From Bipolaris cookei (taxonomy: Eukaryota; Ascomycota; Dothideomycetes; Pleosporales; Pleosporaceae): a stretch of DNA of 16,425 nucleotides. Positions within the stretch are counted from its first letter, which is position 1, and each line of letters starts with the position of its first letter. The stretch spans positions 1 through 16,425 of the forward strand of contig NRSV01000176.1 of the NCBI GenBank assembly GCA_002286855.1, read 5' to 3'. The notes under the pieces are model-generated. The model saw only the letters and a program-made list of their open reading frames with translations, made no database searches and was not told the DNA's origin. This document shows positions 9,592-16,425 of the stretch, in pieces. The position numbers and the translations under genes were made by a program.

Positions 9592-10275
9592 TATTATTAT
9601 TATTATTCCATTATAGTCCTGTATCAGCCGTTGGCTATGTAGGACTTTGGCCAAAGGCCGTTCTATCTAACTAGTTACAATTTGGTACGTTGTGCTGTAT
9701 TACGTGACTATGGTGCTTCGGCCTTTATCTAGCTAAGCTATTACTAGCTTTGTAGATGCCTGGTGCTAAAGAGCAGTTTGGTAACAGGGAGAGATGTAGG
9801 TTATTATTATTATTCCATTATAGTCCTGTATCAGCCGTTGGCTATGTAGGACTTTGGCCAAAGGCCGTTCTATCTACCTAGTTACAATTTGGTACGTTGT
9901 GCTGTATTGCGTGACTATGGTGCTTTGGCCTGTATCTAGCTAAGCTATTACTAGCTCTCTAGATGCCTAGTGCTAAAGAGCAGTTTGGTAACAGGGAGAG
10001 ATGTAGGGCAGCTAGGCTGCCTTCCAGCGAGCTCTCTTATTATTATTATTATTCCATTATAGTCCTGTATCAGCCGTTGGCTATGTAGGACTTTGGCCAA
10101 AGGCCGTTCTATCTAACTAGTTACAATTTGGTACGTTGTGCTGTATTGCGTGACTATGGTGCTTCGGCCTTTGTCTAGTTAAGCTAGTACTAGCTTTCTA
10201 GACGCCTGGTGCTAAAGAGCAGTTTGGTAACAGGGAGAGATGTAGGGCAGCTAGGCTGCCTTCCAGCGAGCTCTC
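9588..10275 (+). repeat. Three tandem copies of a 213-239-bp unit, each starting with (TTA)n
   Basis: Copies at 9588-9800, 9801-10036 and 10037-10275 are near identical. Each begins with a TTA microsatellite followed by CCATTATAGTCCTG. The first copy lacks the 29-base tail found in the other two (10008-10036 and 10247-10275). Each copy is rich in dyads: AGTCCT pairing with AGGACT, CTTTGGCCAAAGG, and GCAGCTAGGCTGC in the tail. Read on the minus strand, each unit ends in (TAA)n, as many non-LTR retroelement tails do, but no coding sequence or clear Pol III boxes are visible. The nature of the unit is unknown. Confidence 0.9.
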
Positions 10276-10305
10276 TTAGGGGAAAGGAAAAATTTTCAGC
10301 TTGTT

Positions 10306-10400
10306 TAGTTTTATAGAGTAACTCTCTCTAGTTTTAATGAGTAGCTCTCTCGTTCACTTTTAGTGAGTCTTCCTCTCAAGTTTTAATGAGTAACTCTCTC
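10306..10400 (+). repeat. Four short tandem units of 23-26 bp
   Basis: Degenerate units of the form AGTTTTAATGAGTAACTCTCTC at 10306-10328, 10329-10351, 10352-10377 and 10378-10400. They lie directly between the 236-bp repeats and the longer minisatellite. Confidence 0.8.
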
Positions 10401-10410
10401 GTTCTGCTGG

Positions 10411-10822
10411 GGTGCTATTATAGCAAGCGGAGGCTACCTTAGCGTTTGGATATTTGTGCTAGTACAGGATACAACTACTGTTCTAGCGGTTTCGCATGGT
10501 GCCACAGCGCGCAAAGGCTGTTCTGGCGTTTAGATATGGTGCCGCAGCGAGCGAGGGCTGTCTTGGCGTTTGGATGGGGTGCTGTTGTAGCAGGCAAGGG
10601 CTACCTTAGCGTTTGGATATTTGCTAGTACAGTTCACAACTACTGTTCTAGCGTTTTGGTATGGTGCCGCAGCGAGCGAGAGCTGTCTTGGCGTTCGGAT
10701 GGGGTGCTATTGTAGCAGACAGAGGCTACCTTAGCGTTTGGTATGGGGTGCCGCAGCGAGCGAGGGCTGTCTTGGCGTTTGGATAGAGTGCCTGGCGAGC
10801 AAAGACTAGCCTGGCGTTTAAA
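10411..10822 (+). repeat. Degenerate minisatellite, about ten units of roughly 40 bp
   Basis: Units end in variants of GCGTTTGGAT. At least three types alternate: one with GGTGCTATTATAGCA, one with TGCTAGTACAG and ACAACTACTGTTCTAGC, and one with GGTGCCGCAGCGAGCGAG. Together they form a higher-order pattern: the first two types recur as a pair at 10411-10497 and 10578-10661. Apparent reading frames across this block are products of the repeat and are not genes. Confidence 0.8.
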
Positions 10823-10939
10823 TGGGTTTTATTTTTATTGGTGTTTTTCGATTGTTTTTGTTTTCGTATGGTAGTCTTTCTATTAGTCATCAGGGCGATC
10901 CGTGCGTTCTCGAAGATTTTCGCATTTTGAACACGTCGC

Positions 10940-11016
10940 GGGAAAATCGACAATACCCCCTCTAGCACCTCAACGAGAGGGCTGCACACGTTAGAGGTGG
11001 CGTTAATCGATTTCCC
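10940..11016. repeat. Imperfect inverted repeat (77-nt hairpin-like unit)
   Basis: The arms begin GGGAAAATCGA at 10940 and end TCGATTTCCC at 11016; inner parts CACCTCAACG and CGTTAGAGGTG also pair. The right arm abuts the second 17-bp direct repeat exactly. It resembles a tiny MITE-like end or a structured terminus, but no protein or known family supports a name. Confidence 0.55.
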
Positions 11017-11033
11017 ACAGCATTGCAGCTTAT
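11017..11033 (+). repeat. Right copy of 17-bp direct repeat bracketing the repeat block
   Basis: Identical to 9575-9591; the distance between copies is 1442 bases. It could be a target duplication, a recombination scar or part of a larger repeat unit. Confidence 0.85.
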
Positions 11034-11138
11034 ATTCTTAAGCTTCGTGTGTTTAGCATAGAAGGTGTAATGACAAAACACCCCTGCTCTCTCTTATATA
11101 AAACTATCGCTTAATCCTTCGGAGCCCTTACAAGATAT

Positions 11139-11399
11139 TTAGGTAACTATATAATATAGTCCTGCTTTTAGAAATGTGTGCAGCTCCGATCTAAGTGCTC
11201 TCCGAGTTGCTCCGGTGCGACGTGCCAGTTCATCAGATTGAGCGAGAAGACTTAGCGTGCTGACACAGCCAGTATTAAAAGCTTAGCGGTCTGCAATGTA
11301 CACTTACGCTATACCAAAACGGCTTAGGCTGTGGCGCAAAGCTCCAGAGGCTTCGTCTAACCACCATTTACGTGCATGGTCACCTGCTGCCTGTCCTTA
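11139..11399 (-). pseudogene. Coding-like relic of unknown family
   Basis: One minus-strand frame reads through with protein-like composition (pieces such as DHARKWWLDEASGALRHSLS and LAQSDELARRTGATRRAL) and ends at TAA 11141-11139. Three further in-frame TAA codons lie at 11399-11397, 11306-11304 and 11285-11283. Two of these fall inside a possible 48-nt intron with a GTAAGT donor and CAG acceptor, whose length keeps the frame. All three could also have come from CAA by C-to-T change. I do not recognise the family. It lies about 130 bases downstream of the NLR2 WD40 stop on the same strand, and could be the tail of a lost gene. Confidence 0.4.
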
Positions 11400-11529
11400 G
11401 AAATCGGCTAGAGATAGACACCACGGTATTAATATTATATACATACTAGTTGATATAAGGATAGACCTACCTTAATGTAAGTCTATTAAATATATAAGTA
11501 ACTAAGTACTGCAAATATGCTTCTATTAA

Positions 11530-12255
11530 TCATGATTTCTTCTCTAATTTCACCTCACAAAACCATATCCTCCCTGATCTTACTCCCATGCCTACTAGAG
11601 CCCCACTCATGGCTGAGCATGACGGTCGATACTCAGACGGTACCCACAGTACATTGCTTCTGGCGCGCACAATCCAAACCATATCTGAACTTAGACTGAC
11701 ATTCTGGTACTGTGGTTCTGATGCTGCCATGTCCATGCTGCTACAAACTTGGAAAGGAGGGATAGCGATGCTTCCAATGTCTGTAAAGAGTAAAGTACCA
11801 GTAGAATCGAAGGATAAGCTCAAAAGAACCCTGCCAACATCAAGGGTATGCAGACACGTCCCGCTGCTCGCGTCCCAGATCTTGACAGTCCTGTCTAAAG
11901 ACGCTGACGCTAGCCGGGTCGAGTCGTGCGAGAAGACCACCGAGTTAATATGATAGCTATGGCCCTCGAGCGTGTGCACACACGTCCCGCTGCTCGCGTC
12001 CCAGATCTTGATAGTGCTGTCGTCTGACGCTGACGCTAGCCGGGTCGAGTCGTGCGAGAAGGCCACCGAGTTAATATGATAGCTATGGCCCTCGAGCGTG
12101 TGCACACACGTCCCGCTGCTCGCGTCCCAGATCTTGACAGTCCTGTCGCCTGACGCTGACGCTAGCCGGGTCGAGTCGTGCGAGAAGGCCACTGAGGTAA
12201 CAGAACTGCTATGGCCCCCGAGCGTCTGCAGACATGCACTCCAGCCGCTGCTCAT
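11530..12255 (-). pseudogene. NLR2, detached WD40 half (three repeats plus tail)
   Basis: The frame from MSSGWSACLQTL (12255) to the stop at 11530 encodes three 42-residue WD40 units followed by a C-terminal tail with WVPSEYRPSCSA, matching WIPPEYRPSCSA in NLR1. It is on the same strand as the HET-NACHT half at 13197-15582 but is separated from it by about 0.95 kb of unrelated sequence. The roughly 39 residues that link NACHT to WD40 in NLR1 are missing. The frame is open up to 12297 but has no ATG there, and TGA at 12300-12298 closes it. Expression as a free WD40 protein from 12255 is possible but would lack HET and NACHT. Confidence 0.85.
11837..12240 (-). repeat. Three 126-bp WD40-coding repeats with high identity
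   Basis: The same bases recur every 126 bp (for example CCCTCGAG at 11963 and 12089), each unit encoding 42 residues. Differences concentrate in a few codons (SSSVT versus SYHIN; GDR, DDS, LDR), the pattern known for HET-E/HET-D repeats, where exposed propeller residues vary and the rest is homogenised. Confidence 0.85.
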
Positions 12256-12297
12256 AGCATAACAACATTGGTTGCTGATTTCGCATGCCTCCGCCAC

Positions 12298-12582
12298 TCA
12301 TTCTTCACTTCTTACAGCCCCCCTTGCCGGTGGTGCAACACAGCGTGCCCGCTGCTTGGTCGGGGGCCTGTCTAGATCTTGCCCTGCTGTTCCTGTGTGC
12401 GACTGACGGCTCGACGGATGGCGCCTGTGGTACGTGAGCGTCAGGAGTCTGGTAATCGCTCCAGATAGGCCACTAAGATGCGCAGCCAGATTCAACCAGT
12501 GTAAACAGATTACTGCATGGCCTCCCCACGACGCCAGGTACTGGCAGATGATCATGCACTCAGCCCGCCGAATGAACTCCAT
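12298..12582 (-). other. Unassigned open frame inside the NLR2 gap
   Basis: A 94-codon frame with an ATG at 12582 that is in phase with the WD40 half but closed by TGA at 12300-12298. The first half is hydrophobic and vaguely ankyrin-like (LNLAAHLSGLSGAITRLL); the second half is basic and low in structure. I cannot assign it. It could be part of whatever was inserted with the transposase fragment, or a chance frame. Confidence 0.25.
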
Positions 12583-12694
12583 CCTGACGCTCCTGGAGAG
12601 GAGGAGGGTAATGTGATAGGCTAGAGCCTAGTTGGTGTGTTGTACCTCGATGGAATCTCGGCCTGCTCCTAAAATCCGGATGCCACCTAGAGCT

Positions 12695-12715
12695 CCGAGT
12701 CTCGCCGAGACTCGG
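12695..12715. repeat. Perfect 10-bp inverted repeat with one-base spacer
   Basis: CCGAGTCTCG, one C, then CGAGACTCGG. It lies between the transposase fragment and the unassigned frame. The geometry suits a dimeric protein site or a cruciform better than a transcription terminator. No function is known. Confidence 0.6.
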
Positions 12716-12811
12716 TGCGCTCTGACCGACAACCGGAGCGACTAGGTCTTATCGACTCGATTGTGCAGGGGCAGCTAGCACTGTATATAGATAGCTACGT
12801 AGCTCAGAAGC

Positions 12812-13186
12812 TCAGTTCTCTATCGAATACAATCTTGTTACCAGGCATCGGCAACCTTTGCGCAGCCTCTCACAGAAGCGATCAACCCAGCTCATTGACA
12901 CCGGGTCCCCAAAGATTTCTGAGCCGAAATTCTGTATCATCTCTCTCGTAGGTGGTATTTTTCTTGTATGAAGCTCCTCTATATACCGTACAAGCTCCAG
13001 CTCTTGTGGTGGCAGTAGGGATTGTCTCATCCCATCACTGGAGGCTTTATCGCGTGAAACCCCTCGCCACCTTCGTGAGACAGCACTTCGGCTACAACCG
13101 TATTTGGCAGCAACTTCTCGATACACAAAAGATTATACAAAGTCGCGCGATTTCAGATCCTGGATCGCTATATCGACAGCGTTCAT
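12812..13186 (-). pseudogene. Fragment of a pogo-type transposase (N-terminal DNA-binding region)
   Basis: From ATG 13186 the frame reads an N-terminal psq-type helix-turn-helix (VYREVAAKYGCSRSAVSRRW) and a CENP-B-type helix-turn-helix (PPTREMIQNFG, MSWVDRFCERL). It is interrupted by TAA at 13135-13133 (codon 18) and ends at TGA 12814-12812, before any DDE core. It is a different family from the intact element at 1-1859. No inverted repeats are visible, and its ATG lies only about 15 bases from the point where NLR2 homology ends, so both ends were probably lost. Codon 18 could have been CAA, a C-to-T change. Confidence 0.85.
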
Positions 13187-13196
13187 AATGATAGAG

Positions 13197-15582
13197 TTAC
13201 GACGCCTCCTTATGATACATAACAAACCGTCGTGCGTCATACACAATCTTGTTCAATACGTCCATGTCTCCAAGTCCCTAGCTACATTAGTAACTATACT
13301 ATGAAGGCTGTGTATAGATGTAGTTGTAGTTGTATTAGCCGTACCTGGACTAGATCCCATAACCTTGTTATCAAGACTACTCCTTTGGCCATGCTTCTGC
13401 ACAAGCTGAGCGCTTCTAGCCAGTAGAGATATTTTTGCTCAAGAAATGCGTCTATAGCTGTAGTCATTTCTTGATTAGTAGCACTAGGTTTTGAGTCGCA
13501 GAAGTGGTCAATCCAGTACACACATGGGTAGCGCGACACGGCTAGAGGATCGGGAAGAAGTGGCTTGACGTCTTCTATAGCATATCCAGGCGCTTGAAGG
13601 TTGTATATATCTCTGCGTAGTGTCTTGTGCAGAATTACAAGTGATTTCGCGAAGATATCTTGATGCACACATTCTATACCGTCTAGAAAGACGTCGTTTA
13701 ACGCTTTCGTGATAAGGAAGTCCTCAGCTGATTGATGTACAAAGTACACTATATCATCTCGCAGCGTTAGGAAAGACCCGCAGAGACTGATAATCTCCCG
13801 CACAGACTCTAGGTCATCAACAAGGTCTGCAAGCTGTTCAGTAAGCACAACTAGCTCAGCGACTGTGACGGGTCGATATAAGACAGCAGTCACTGCCAGT
13901 ACCTGCAGACATCTTCGAGTGCTACTAGGCTTATGTATCCGATCCAGCATCTGCCTGTAAAGTAAGTCTAAACCGGGCGGGAACTGGGCTAGCTTCTCTC
14001 GCACGTCCCACTTCGGCGTTGCTTTGAGGTCTTGGCACACCAACGCAACCCAGAGGAAGGTGTCGTTCGCGTTCGACGTTAAGTGCTGGAGCACCGCGTC
14101 TTGCACCTCTGGCGTGTAGCGCTTCTCTTGGGCTAGGCTACACACCTTCTGCCGGATAAACACCTCTACTGCTGCAGCCACCGACTCGGCGTTCAACTCA
14201 AGGCTGAGCCTCATTCCGTGCTCAGCACGCTCCATTTCTTCCTCAATATCTGGCCAGTTGCGACTAGACACGATCCACTTGACGCGAGAGGACGCAGACG
14301 AGTGCTTCGCGATAAAGCTAAGCAATCTTGGTAAGTCTGTCGCGCATTCGTCGAGCGCGTCAATAATTAGGCACGTTGTGCCTAGGCCTGCATCTTGCAG
14401 CATGTCGGCGAAGATTTCCGTCAGGGCGACCCAGGCATTCGCGTCCTCGAACAAGCTTTTGCCTGCGTGGTCGTGCTTCTTGCGAACGTGCGATGCAAGC
14501 GACGGCTGCCGGTGCACAAGCATGTACAGCAAGCCCCGCAGCACAGCTGTGGCACTATTAATACGCGTGTCGGTCGCCTGGCAGAAAAAGTATGATATAA
14601 GGGTAGGTTTCGGCGTCAAGTTTTGCAGTTCGTCGATAATGCCACACAGCAGCATTGTCTTGCCTTTGCCAGGATCGCCTTTCACCCAGAGCAGTCCGCT
14701 GTGTTGGTCCTCATGCCACTGCCTGAACGTGGTGTTGTCGAGGATCCAGCAGTAGGAGTCTGCTAGCAGTCCACCTCTGGTGTCCTCAATGCGCTTCTTG
14801 TCGTCGCACGGATCTGTTTGGCGTATGTCCTGAATGCATCGTTCTAGCTTGTCGACCTCGTCCATCAAACGCTTGAACGCGCCGGCCTCGCCCTCGCCAT
14901 ATAACGGCGCTAGCTCAACATCGAGGATGCCTTGCAGGCAATATGCTTTATCCTCGTCGCGCCTAGTCGTCCGGCCTTCTGCCCACCTCAACCGCTCGTT
15001 AATGATAAACCGAGAAAGCGGGGCCCCGTTGAGCACTTCGGACGGAATACTAGTTATCTCGTGGATCATTATCTGCAATGACGTCTTACTACCAAGATTC
15101 TCTCCTTCTTGCGAGAAGGACTCGACTATAGCTGGAGCAAGAAGCTCTTGAAGAGTCCAGCCACGCTTAAACCACCGGCTCGACCTAAAAGCAGGCTCCC
15201 AGCTAAGCCTAGCAGCTCTGTCGCAGGCTTTCCTCCTCCTTTTCCAAACATCCGACAGATATACATAACACCGAGCTGCATCGCGGTACCAGCGAAACAT
15301 CGATCGGATAGAGAAGGCAAGTTCAGCCTTGTTGGCCTTGTCAATGCAGCACGTGTCGATCCAGAAGTACTGGAGGCTGTCGCGCCGTGCCTGTTCTCCG
15401 CAGAAGATGATCTTCTTGTAGCCCGGCTTTGTCTTGCCGCCGCCTGTCTGGAGGTCTGCAAAGGTCACCTCGTCGCCATCTGCGCCCCAGGTGTGTGAGA
15501 GTATCGCGTAAGGGGGTATGTCGCCATCATCAAAGCTATGGATGCTGAGATCTCCGCTTTCGCTGTACTATAAGAGCCGCAT
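13197..15582 (-). pseudogene. NLR2: HET-NACHT half with early stop, split from its WD40 half
   Basis: Paralog of NLR1. Family start Met-Arg-Leu-Leu at 15582, but codon 5 is TAG (15570-15568), where Gln is usual; CAG to TAG fits a RIP-type mutation. After that the frame is open. HET: PPYAILSHTWG (about 15516-15484), YFWIDTCCID (about 15369-15340) and GWTLQELLAP. NACHT: Walker A GDPGKGKT (14679-14656) and Walker B LIIDALDEC (about 14370-14344). An intron at 13344-13278 leads to a short exon ending in VMYHKEAS and TAA at 13199-13197, where similarity to NLR1 stops and the transposase fragment begins. If the TAG were read through or bypassed, the product would be HET-NACHT without a sensor. No ATG lies between codon 5 and the middle of HET, so full HET is unlikely to be made. 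Confidence 0.85.
13278..13344 (-). other. Intron of NLR2 (67 nt)
   Basis: Donor GTACGG after CAG, a TTACTAATG branch site close to the classical TACTAAC, and acceptor CTAG. It removes the in-frame stops after GTA and before GGA CTT, and restores the frame to VYDARRFVMYHKEA, homologous to VYDVYRFIMYYKQA of NLR1. Confidence 0.82.
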
Positions 15583-16137
15583 AGATTCGTGTGGGTTTAT
15601 AGTAGGTACATGCGATGAGAGTAGGACTCGAAAGGTTGAATTTGGTAGCCTAGTCGCGAGGGCGCTTGTTGCTTGTTAGCTGCTTTCCTGCTAGATACCG
15701 ATGGACGGTCAGCATACAGAGAGAATGACGAGCAGGTGCACCAGCTAAGGTACCGGCAGGATCCTGTGATGCGTCAAGATGTCGCGAGCTGAGGCTGCCG
15801 GCTCTCGCTGTGTTGTTGACTTGGTGCTGAAGCCTGTGTGAAGCCCCAGGCGGGGTATGTAAGGCGTGCTATGCATGCGCCGTGCATTGCTCGCAAGGCT
15901 GAAGCGCGTCTGCATCGAAGGCTGCGGAGGATATGAGGCCCCTTGGCGCTGTTGGTAGGGGTCTAAGCACCGACGCGCTCAAAGCTTGCCCATTCCGATG
16001 CAGGACAAATGAGAGAGCAATTACACAAATACAACACTTATAAATGACATCTAGGTTTAAATCTAACTCAAGATACCCTTTCTATCCAGCCTGCGCAACG
16101 CCGCGAAACCCCATCATACAGAGCCAGAGAAAGTGGT
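15583..16137. other. Region between NLR2 and the right-hand transposase
   Basis: About 555 bases holding the upstream region of NLR2 and the 3' flank of the transposase at 16138-16425. The terminal inverted repeat of that transposon probably lies here but cannot be identified without its other end. Sequence near 15830-15960 is GC-rich with repeated GCATGCGCC-like words. No gene is seen. Confidence 0.45.
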
Positions 16138-16425
16138 CTAGTACATCCTGGCTACAGGCGCTCTCCATGCAGATACCGGCGCATGTGTTAGCTCAGGCGC
16201 ATCGATCCGCTGCGCTACTGTGGGCTTTGGCGACGGCAGGATCGGGACCGTCGATCCTTCTAGCGCGTCGCTCTTGCGCTTACGCCCGCGCTTCGGCTTG
16301 CCTACAAAAGCTTGCTCCTTCGTAGCACGCTTTGCTCTAGCCTCTTCGAGGTCTTGAAAACTCATCACCTTAGCTTTGCCTAGAACTACTGACTTTGTCG
16401 ACCGGCGGGTTTTAGCTTCTCGATT
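16138..16425 (-). CDS. C-terminal end of a Fot1/pogo-type transposase (partial, runs off window)
   Basis: The last 95 codons of a frame open from the window edge. The segment KTRRSTKSVVLGKAKVMSFQ, then DLEEARAKRATKEQA, a basic KPKRGRKRKS and the ending WRAPVARMY are typical of the C-terminal tail of fungal Fot-type transposases. The catalytic core would lie outside the window. It is a different family from the element at 1-1859, whose C terminus is a zinc knuckle. No stop interrupts the visible part, so the gene may be intact. Confidence 0.8.
   Translation of the reverse strand, partial: NREAKTRRSTKSVVLGKAKVMSFQDLEEARAKRATKEQAFVGKPKRGRKRKSDALEGSTVPILPSPKPTVAQRIDAPELTHAPVSAWRAPVARMY

Noticed and set aside
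9588..10275. CRISPR array
   Set aside because: Units are over 200 bp, contiguous without unique spacers, and the genome is eukaryotic.
9588..10275. Tandem tRNA-derived SINEs
   Set aside because: I could not find a convincing B box or tRNA-like fold; only the (TAA)n end is suggestive.
10446..10989. Open frames on both strands across the minisatellite
   Set aside because: They follow the repeat period and have repeat-derived composition; no domain or splice logic.
14258..14755. Long plus-strand frame opposite NLR2
   Set aside because: It is the antisense shadow of the NACHT-coding strand, as is the similar frame at 3519-3896 opposite NLR1.
16044..16325. Plus-strand 93-codon frame at the right edge
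   Set aside because: It overlaps antisense to a recognisable transposase C terminus on the minus strand.

Overview
This window looks like nuclear DNA of a filamentous ascomycete, most likely a dothideomycete of the Pleosporales type. The grounds are short spliceosomal introns of 53-67 nt with fungal-style branch points, two HET-NACHT-WD40 (HET-E/HET-D type) NLR genes, Fot1/pogo transposons, a DUF3435 'FluG-domain' tyrosine recombinase-like gene, and nonsense codons that look like CpA-to-TpA (RIP-type) changes. It reads as a repeat-rich accessory compartment, not a housekeeping region. Taxonomy is inferred from gene style only.

Layout. 1-1859: a complete Fot1/pogo DNA transposon with 51-bp perfect terminal inverted repeats, TA target duplication and an intact 542-aa transposase. 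2525-5490 (+): NLR1, HET-NACHT followed by one WD40 unit, with one intron and a frameshift close to its start codon. 5491-6639: no convincing gene. 6640-9051 (-): a five-exon gene for a 725-aa DUF3435 protein whose five exons I could join in frame. It keeps the residues of a tyrosine recombinase (Arg, Lys, Tyr-x-x-Arg, His, Tyr) plus two C-terminal zinc fingers, and is related to the 'captain' recombinases of Starship giant transposons. 9575-11033: a block of nested tandem repeats bracketed by a perfect 17-bp direct repeat. 11139-11399 (-): a short coding-like relic. 11530-15582 (-): NLR2, the paralog of NLR1 in the opposite orientation. Its HET-NACHT half (13197-15582) and its three-repeat WD40 half (11530-12255) are separated by about 0.95 kb that includes a broken pogo-type transposase fragment (12812-13186). 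16138-16425 (-): the C-terminal end of another Fot-type transposase, running off the window.

How it fits together. Two self/non-self recognition NLRs point toward a recombinase-like gene and a large repeat block, with DNA transposons outside them and inside one of them. Starships commonly carry NLRs as cargo, and the captain is normally the first gene, reading inward. If the DUF3435 gene is a captain, the element edge would lie to the right of about 9051 and the cargo would extend left, taking in NLR1. That is a hypothesis: no element boundary is proven here. Both NLRs are damaged at their 5' end, and NLR2 is also split, so neither is likely to make a full-length incompatibility receptor as the sequence stands.
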